NCBI RefSeq assembly: GCF_040372045.1
Contig: NZ_BAABWH010000006.1
DNA from: Thalassolituus sp006212115
Lineage (GTDB): Bacteria; Pseudomonadota; Gammaproteobacteria; Pseudomonadales; Oceanobacteraceae
DNA: 64,000 nucleotides
Reading direction: 5' to 3' (one strand)
The notes beneath the pieces were generated by a model. That model saw nothing but the letters and a program-made list of their open reading frames with translations. It ran no database searches and was not told where the DNA came from. This document shows positions 59,431-64,000 of the stretch, one piece after another. Each line of letters begins with the position of its first letter. Positions within the stretch are counted from its first letter, which is position 1. A program made the translations under genes and the position numbers.

Positions 59431-60468
59431 GTGTTAAAAATCCGTCATGTAGCAAGCTTTATCTTGTGTATGTTGGCAGTGACTCTGCTTGCAGGATGTG
59501 AAAAGCCGGTACCGGAGAAGTTAAAGGTGTCGGGCTATACGATGGGGTCTCAGTACCACATCAGCTGGTATGGTGGGGAGGCGACACCGTCCGAGGTGCA
59601 TGAACAGGTGGAAGATCGACTTAGCCACCTCATTTCCGTGTTTTCTACCTACGAACCGGATTCTGAGTTAAGCCGTCTTAATGAAAATGCTTCGAGCCTT
59701 GCTGGGCAGGTCGTCGAGGTCAGCCCGGAGTTGATGTCGGTGCTGCTTGATGCCAGCTACATCAATCGTTACAGCATGGGCCGCCTCGACGTCACGGTTG
59801 GTCCTCTGGTTAACCTTTGGGGATTTGGTCCGCAGAAGCGTGAAGGTGTGCCTAGCCAGGCTGAGGTTCAGGAGCGTCTGGAAAATACTGGCATGAGGTT
59901 TCTGACGATTGATGCGGACACTAAAAGCATTCGCATGGAACGTCCGCTTTATATTGATCTCTCATCTGTAGCAAAGGGCTGGGCGGTTGATGATATTGGT
60001 CTGCTGCTGGAGGCGATGGAAATCAATGATTACCTTGTCGAAATAGGCGGCGAAGTTCGCATTCGAGGCAGTAAGCCCGACGGTGAGTGGCGCATCGCAG
60101 TTGAGCGTCCCGTTATGGCAGTAGGTCAGTCCGCTCAGCGTATTCTGGCGCCTGGTGATCATGCCGTAGCAACGTCCGGTGATTATCGAAATTACTTTGA
60201 GGATAATGGTCAGCGATATTCGCACACTATTGATCCTTTAACTGGCTATCCTATAAAGCATGCGCTGGCGTCTGTTACTGTAGTTTTGCCAACGTGTTCT
60301 CTGGCTGATGCCTGGGCGACCGCCCTGAATGTTGCTGGGCCAGAGGCTGGGCTTGCGTTAGCCGAAGCGAATGATCTGCCTGCGTACTTCATCGTCAGGG
60401 ACGGCGATAGCTACAAAGAAGTGGCTTCGACGGCGTTTACGAAGATGTTTGGCTCAGAAGAGCCGTGA
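59431..60468 (+). CDS. apbE: FAD:protein FMN transferase ApbE
   Basis: A 345-residue periplasmic lipoprotein that attaches FMN covalently to a threonine of target proteins such as NqrB and NqrC. The lipobox is LLAGC near residue 22. The catalytic domain shows 'GYTMGSQYHISW', 'FSTYEPDSELSRLN', 'DVTVGPLVNLWGFGP', 'IDLSSVAKGWAVD' and 'SHTIDPLTGYPI', which contain the flavin and magnesium residues. GTG start at 59431 with GGAAG upstream, giving a correct signal peptide; the frame extends to 59293 without family similarity. nqrM follows after 24 nt. Confidence 0.93.
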   Translation: MLKIRHVASFILCMLAVTLLAGCEKPVPEKLKVSGYTMGSQYHISWYGGEATPSEVHEQVEDRLSHLISVFSTYEPDSELSRLNENASSLAGQVVEVSPELMSVLLDASYINRYSMGRLDVTVGPLVNLWGFGPQKREGVPSQAEVQERLENTGMRFLTIDADTKSIRMERPLYIDLSSVAKGWAVDDIGLLLEAMEINDYLVEIGGEVRIRGSKPDGEWRIAVERPVMAVGQSAQRILAPGDHAVATSGDYRNYFEDNGQRYSHTIDPLTGYPIKHALASVTVVLPTCSLADAWATALNVAGPEAGLALAEANDLPAYFIVRDGDSYKEVASTAFTKMFGSEEP

Positions 60469-60492
60469 TTTGATGAATAGGGGTGTGTGATT

Positions 60493-60726
60493 ATGTCGAC
60501 AATTCTTGTTGCCTTTGGTGTTATGCTCACGATCGTTGCTGCGATGGCAATTGGCGTCATTATGGGCCGCAAGCCGATCTCGGGATCTTGCGGTGGAATG
60601 AGCGCGATCGGTATGGAACAGGCCTGTGATGTCTGTGGCGGCGACAAAACGCGCTGCGAAAAAGAAAGCGATGATGCCGCTGCCAAAGCGGAAAGTGGCG
60701 ATTTCTACGATGCGACTAAGCGCTAA
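60493..60726 (+). CDS. nqrM: Na+-NQR maturation protein NqrM
   Basis: A 77-residue protein with one membrane helix at about 3-24 and four cysteines, Cys33, Cys45, Cys48 and Cys55, in SCGGM and CDVCGGDKTRC. This is the NqrM signature; NqrM delivers iron for the membrane iron centre of the sodium-pumping NADH:quinone oxidoreductase. It lies 24 nt after apbE. The structural nqrABCDEF genes, usually just upstream of apbE, are not in the window, where an ArsR gene occupies that place. Their presence elsewhere is implied. Confidence 0.9.
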   Translation: MSTILVAFGVMLTIVAAMAIGVIMGRKPISGSCGGMSAIGMEQACDVCGGDKTRCEKESDDAAAKAESGDFYDATKR

Positions 60727-60791
60727 TCCTGCAGTCGCGTCAATTTTGCCTACAATATCCTTATCTAAAGCTTTAACGGAGTTCTAAGTTC

Positions 60792-62183
60792 ATGGCGGAA
60801 TATCACTACGACGTCGTTATCATCGGTGCCGGCCCTGCGGGCGAAGGTGCAGCGATGAATGCGGCGAAGAAGGGTAAGAAAGTTGCGGTTGTCGAAGACA
60901 AAAAAATGGTCGGCGGTAACTGCACGCACTGGGGGACGATCCCTTCTAAGGCCCTTCGTCACGCTGTGAAACAGATCATTCAGTTCAATACCAATCCAAT
61001 GTTTCGCGAAATTGGTGAGCCTCGATGGTTCTCGTTTCCGCAGGTATTGAAGAGCGCGGAAAAGGTCATTGCGAAGCAGGTTAAGTTACGTACTGAGTTC
61101 TATGGCCGTAACCGCGTGAGTGTGTACACGGGCAAAGCGCAGTTTGTTGATAGCCATACGCTGGATGTGATGCAGGGAGCTCAGGCGAATATTCGTTTGC
61201 ACGCAGACGAATTTGTTGTCGCGACGGGTTCCAGTCCGTGGCGTCCGCCAGGTATCGACTTTAATCACCCACGCATCTACGACTCCGACACCATTCTTAA
61301 TCTGGAGCATACGCCGCGCACGATCATCATTTACGGTGCGGGTGTTATTGGGTGTGAATACGCTTCAATCTTTTCTGGTCTGGGAGTGAAGGTCGACCTC
61401 ATTCATCCGGGCGATCGTTTATTGAATTTCCTTGATGACGAAATCTCCGACGCGTTGAGTTACCACCTCCGTGATAAGGGTGCGCTGATTCGTCATAGCG
61501 AGCAGTTCTCATCAGTTGAAGTCAGTGATCGCCATGTGACTATGACCATGGTGTCTGGCAAGAAGGTGAAGGCTGATGCCTTTATGTGGGCTGCTGGACG
61601 CTCCGGTAATACCGCTGATCTTGGACTTGAAACGGTGGGTCTTGAACCAAACAGCCGCGGACATATTGAAGTGGACGGAGAGTATCGCACTGCCGTGCCT
61701 CATGTGTATGCCATTGGCGATGTTATCGGCTGGCCGGCTCTCGCATCGGCCGCCTACGACCAGGGTCGAGCTGCGGCGGCAGTAATCTCGTCACCGGAAG
61801 AATTCCGCTTCGTGAACGAGGTGCCAACCGGTATTTACACCATCCCTGAGATTTCCTCTGTTGGTAAGAATGAGCGTGAGCTGACGGAGGAGAAGATCCC
61901 GTACGAAGTTGGTCAGGCGTTCTTTAAGAACATTGCGCGCGCCCAGATCACAGGCGAGGGGGTTGGGATGCTGAAGATTCTGTTCCATCGCCAGACGCTG
62001 GAACTGCTGGGGATTCACTGCTTTGGTGACCAGGCTGCCGAGATCGTTCACATCGGCCAGGCAATCATGAATCAAAAGGGTGAGGGCAACACGTTGCGCT
62101 ACTTCGTCAACACGACGTTCAACTACCCAACGATGGCGGAAGCCTATCGTGTCGCGGCGCTCAATGGTCTGAATCGTCTCTGA
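60792..62183 (+). CDS. sthA: soluble pyridine nucleotide transhydrogenase
   Basis: A 463-residue flavoprotein that transfers hydride between NADPH and NAD+, balancing cofactors. FAD motif VIIGAGPAGEGAA is near 8-20. GNCTHWGTIPSKALRH near 43-58 has a single cysteine where lipoamide dehydrogenases have the redox pair, the mark of SthA. A second nucleotide motif is 'IYGAGVIGCEYASIF' near 178-192, and the dimerisation domain ends with 'NYPTMAEAYRVAALNGLNRL'. GGAGTT precedes the ATG. It follows nqrM as in pseudomonads and converges on the Tus-like gene with only 9 nt between stops. Confidence 0.95.
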   Translation: MAEYHYDVVIIGAGPAGEGAAMNAAKKGKKVAVVEDKKMVGGNCTHWGTIPSKALRHAVKQIIQFNTNPMFREIGEPRWFSFPQVLKSAEKVIAKQVKLRTEFYGRNRVSVYTGKAQFVDSHTLDVMQGAQANIRLHADEFVVATGSSPWRPPGIDFNHPRIYDSDTILNLEHTPRTIIIYGAGVIGCEYASIFSGLGVKVDLIHPGDRLLNFLDDEISDALSYHLRDKGALIRHSEQFSSVEVSDRHVTMTMVSGKKVKADAFMWAAGRSGNTADLGLETVGLEPNSRGHIEVDGEYRTAVPHVYAIGDVIGWPALASAAYDQGRAAAAVISSPEEFRFVNEVPTGIYTIPEISSVGKNERELTEEKIPYEVGQAFFKNIARAQITGEGVGMLKILFHRQTLELLGIHCFGDQAAEIVHIGQAIMNQKGEGNTLRYFVNTTFNYPTMAEAYRVAALNGLNRL

Positions 62184-62192
62184 TTCAGACTC

Positions 62193-63083
62193 TTATCTCC
62201 TGTAGGTATAAACCCTAAGGCTCGGGAAGATCGGATCATCACTGATTTGATTATCTTCCCGGGCTTTTCTCGTTCTCCCCTCTGGCGGATGTAGCGGAAC
62301 GTCCTTAATGTCGGGCAGGGGGGCGTGTGGGTCCTCTGTTGCGACAAAAAGCGGCAACGGACAGTTCATTGCTTTGCGATGATTCTCGAAGACCAGATTG
62401 GCCCGCACTGTAGGTGCCAAGGGTTGAATTCTTGCTAACGGCGTATGCGCCGGAAGTTGCTTCAATCGTTCAAGCTGCACCTGAATGTGGGTTTTATGCT
62501 CGCCGATGTCTAACAGCATACCTTCAACGTCTTTGACGCTCAGCTTCTTGATGCTTCGGCCGTTGGTGTACCAGCTGAAACGACAACTGACTGGCTGCTC
62601 AGAAATGACGGGGATGAGTCGGTTACATTGCTTCAGATGAAGTCGGGACATCCCGCTGTTCTTCGCCAAATTCCGAAACGAAGAGCCATCGTGAGTCAGA
62701 AGCTGGCACGCCTCGGACCACAGCGTATCGCTAACGTTTTTAGCGCGGCCGCCGGATTGTTGGCCAGATTGGTTGCGCAACTTCCGGGCGACCTCTGTGA
62801 AAGCTGTTTTGCTCTCATTAACTTGCGTAATCTTCTCGAGTGTCGCAGGGCTGGCCAGGATAAGGCCGTGACGGCAGCGCGTTACACGCCCATCCTGTTC
62901 TGCGTCGTGATACCAAAGGTCGCTGAGGAGATCGTTGACCCAGTTGATCGGGTTTGGATCAATAAGTCGTTCTGCATCTGAAAGAGGGAAGAAACAGCGC
63001 GGTTTCTCGGTCGCCAGTTGACCGCTCAGGTCGGCCAGACTGGCTTTCAGTTCATCAAATTGTTCTTTGAGATCACTGATCAC
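62193..63083 (-). CDS. Tus-like DNA replication terminus site-binding protein
   Basis: A 296-residue protein resembling E. coli Tus (309 aa), which binds Ter sites and stops replication forks from one side. From memory of the E. coli protein, several positions line up in order: RFSW at 168-171 with RFGW, IKKL at 178-181 with IKNL, 'LARIQPLAP' with 'VKVQPIARV', CPLPLF at 241-246 with CPTPLI, and LRVYTY at 289-294 with LHLYV. The histidine that locks Ter DNA in E. coli (His144) is not evident. GTG start at 63083 lies inside the TerB-like gene (11-nt overlap). A divergent family member or a protein with altered function are both possible. Confidence 0.7.
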   Translation of the reverse strand: MISDLKEQFDELKASLADLSGQLATEKPRCFFPLSDAERLIDPNPINWVNDLLSDLWYHDAEQDGRVTRCRHGLILASPATLEKITQVNESKTAFTEVARKLRNQSGQQSGGRAKNVSDTLWSEACQLLTHDGSSFRNLAKNSGMSRLHLKQCNRLIPVISEQPVSCRFSWYTNGRSIKKLSVKDVEGMLLDIGEHKTHIQVQLERLKQLPAHTPLARIQPLAPTVRANLVFENHRKAMNCPLPLFVATEDPHAPLPDIKDVPLHPPEGRTRKAREDNQISDDPIFPSLRVYTYRR

Positions 63084-63501
63084 GAGCGATGAGCTTGGTT
63101 CGGATAAATTCGGAGTGCGGGATGTATAACAGGTCGGCTATTTTTCGCACCATATGTTCTTCGTACTTATCCAATTGATTGTCGGCATAGGCAATGCGCC
63201 ACAGTGCGACCAGCAGGTCGGATTTCTGCTCGTTACTCCATTGGCCATGTATGGCAGAGGTGAAGTGTTGCAGGTCATTGTTTGCGCCTGCTTCTTCAAA
63301 TGCCTCTTTGACCAGGGCCTCCGCATCGCGGTCGGGTATGAGCGTGGACAGGGCCTGCGTCATGGCCGCTTTCTCGCTTTCGTCAATCTGGTAGTCGGCG
63401 CGTACGATTTCGGTCATCAGTACAGCGGCCGCCATGGCAGTATCTGCGGGCTCTGGCTGATACTGCTCGGCGGTGAGTTTCTCTAGAAATCGACGAATCA
63501 C
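63073..63501 (-). CDS. TerB-family protein
   Basis: A 142-residue helical protein of the TerB/DUF533-like family (tellurite resistance TerB-like domain). The pattern 'AAAVLMTEIVRADYQIDESEKAAMTQAL' and the repeat 'LLVALWRIAYADNQLDKYEEHMVRKIADLL' match the two acidic helix pairs of the fold, which bind metal in some members. GTG start at 63501 overlaps the tal stop (GTGA), and its end overlaps the Tus-like start. No other ter tellurite genes are near, so a tellurite role is unlikely; function unknown. Confidence 0.82.
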   Translation of the reverse strand: MIRRFLEKLTAEQYQPEPADTAMAAAVLMTEIVRADYQIDESEKAAMTQALSTLIPDRDAEALVKEAFEEAGANNDLQHFTSAIHGQWSNEQKSDLLVALWRIAYADNQLDKYEEHMVRKIADLLYIPHSEFIRTKLIARDQ

Positions 63502-64000
63502 AGCAATTCCGCCAGCTGTTGTTCGAGAAGCACCTGATCAGCGGCGAATCGACGGATACCATCGGACAGTTTCTCTGTTGCCATGGCATCTTCGTTCATT
63601 GCCCAGCGGAACGTGCTTTCGGAAACGGAAATCTTCTCGTCTGCACTCTGCAGTTGCGGTTCTAACCGACGAATAAGTGGCGCGTCGTCTTCGCTCAGTT
63701 GAGTTAGCAGATCCGGGCTGATGGTTAGTTTGTCACAGCCAGCGAGGGCTTCGATCTCGCCGGTGTTACGGAAACTGGCACCCATTACGATGGTGTCGTG
63801 TCCGTAGGTTTTGTAATAACGGTAAATGCGGGCAACAGATTGAACGCCAGGATCGTTATCACCGCTGAAGTCTGCGTCTGGTTGGTTAGCTTTGTGCCAA
63901 TCAAGAATACGGCCGACAAAAGGCGAAATCAGTGTGGCACCGGCTTCGGCGCATGCTACAGCTTGATGGAAGTTAAACAGAAGCGTCAGATTGCAGGATA
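63498..64000 (-). CDS. tal: transaldolase, C-terminal part (5' end outside window)
   Basis: The reading frame continues to the window edge, giving the last about 166 residues of class I transaldolase of the pentose phosphate pathway. It reads NLTLLFNFHQAVACAEAG, then 'ISPFVGRILDWHK', 'YYKTYGHDTIVMGASFRN' and 'DKLTISPDLL', all TalB-type signatures. The Schiff-base lysine lies upstream, outside the window. An ATG at 63785 is internal (VMGAS) and not the start. The stop overlaps the TerB-like start by 4 nt, so tal, terB-like and tus-like genes form one operon. Confidence 0.93.
   Translation of the reverse strand, partial: SCNLTLLFNFHQAVACAEAGATLISPFVGRILDWHKANQPDADFSGDNDPGVQSVARIYRYYKTYGHDTIVMGASFRNTGEIEALAGCDKLTISPDLLTQLSEDDAPLIRRLEPQLQSADEKISVSESTFRWAMNEDAMATEKLSDGIRRFAADQVLLEQQLAELL

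Noticed and set aside
63073..63501. Tellurite resistance operon
   Set aside because: The TerB-like gene stands alone with tal and the Tus-like gene. No terA, terC, terD or terZ genes are present.
1..64000. CRISPR arrays, insertion sequences, prophage
   Set aside because: No regularly spaced repeats, transposase motifs or phage structural genes were seen anywhere in the window.

Overview
The window reads as a chromosomal segment of a marine-type gammaproteobacterium of the Oceanospirillales/Pseudomonadales kind. This rests on the order tig-clpP-clpX-lon-hupB-tRNA-Asp-ppiD, the mltD/methyltransferase/rnhA/dnaQ block, apbE-nqrM-sthA, hemG, DUF934-cysI, and a PP2C-type response regulator paired with a STAS protein as in pseudomonads. 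From about 3.7 kb rightward, base composition and codon use look uniform and moderately GC-rich. The species cannot be fixed from this.

Left accessory stretch (1-3720): visibly AT-rich DNA with small orphan genes. It holds two hypotheticals, a three-helix membrane protein carrying a perfect EF-hand loop, a membrane-anchored Coa1-like protein 1 nt downstream of it, and an acyltransferase-3 membrane enzyme. Non-coding gaps here contain competing inverted repeats. This looks acquired; no integrase, insertion sequence or attachment site is visible.

3.7-14.8 kb: a TIGR02450 protein, an SPFH/prohibitin-like protein, hemG and a PQQ-type sugar dehydrogenase. Then comes a tightly overlapping five-gene operon: TolC-type lipoprotein, membrane fusion protein, RND pump, OmpR-type regulator and histidine kinase. 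Tandem 11-bp repeats precede it and probably bind its own regulator.

14.8-33.4 kb: folD diverges from a tRNA Pro-Arg-His cluster. The proteostasis block tig, clpP, clpX, lon, hupB, tRNA-Asp, ppiD follows, then fabI / orphan solute-binding protein / mltD on the minus strand, the yafS-like methyltransferase, rnhA and dnaQ. Last is a two-gene unit with a protein resembling the ChpA N-terminus.

33.4-48.7 kb: SCP2-domain protein, sohB, acuI-like reductase, a KefB-like antiporter without regulatory domain, DUF934 + cysI (sulfite reduction), GDPD, a MATE pump behind metH, nfuA, a PilZ protein, and the RssB-like/STAS regulatory pair.

48.7-64 kb: gpsA, sixA, two alpha/beta hydrolases and a Lit/DUF1461-like membrane protein form one run. 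Then come an RluA-family pseudouridine synthase, yigZ, rlmG, an AEC transporter, a DUF4062 protein, an ArsR regulator, apbE-nqrM, sthA, and a minus-strand operon tal - TerB-like - Tus-like. The Tus-like replication-terminator protein is the most striking item: the family is known mainly from Enterobacterales.
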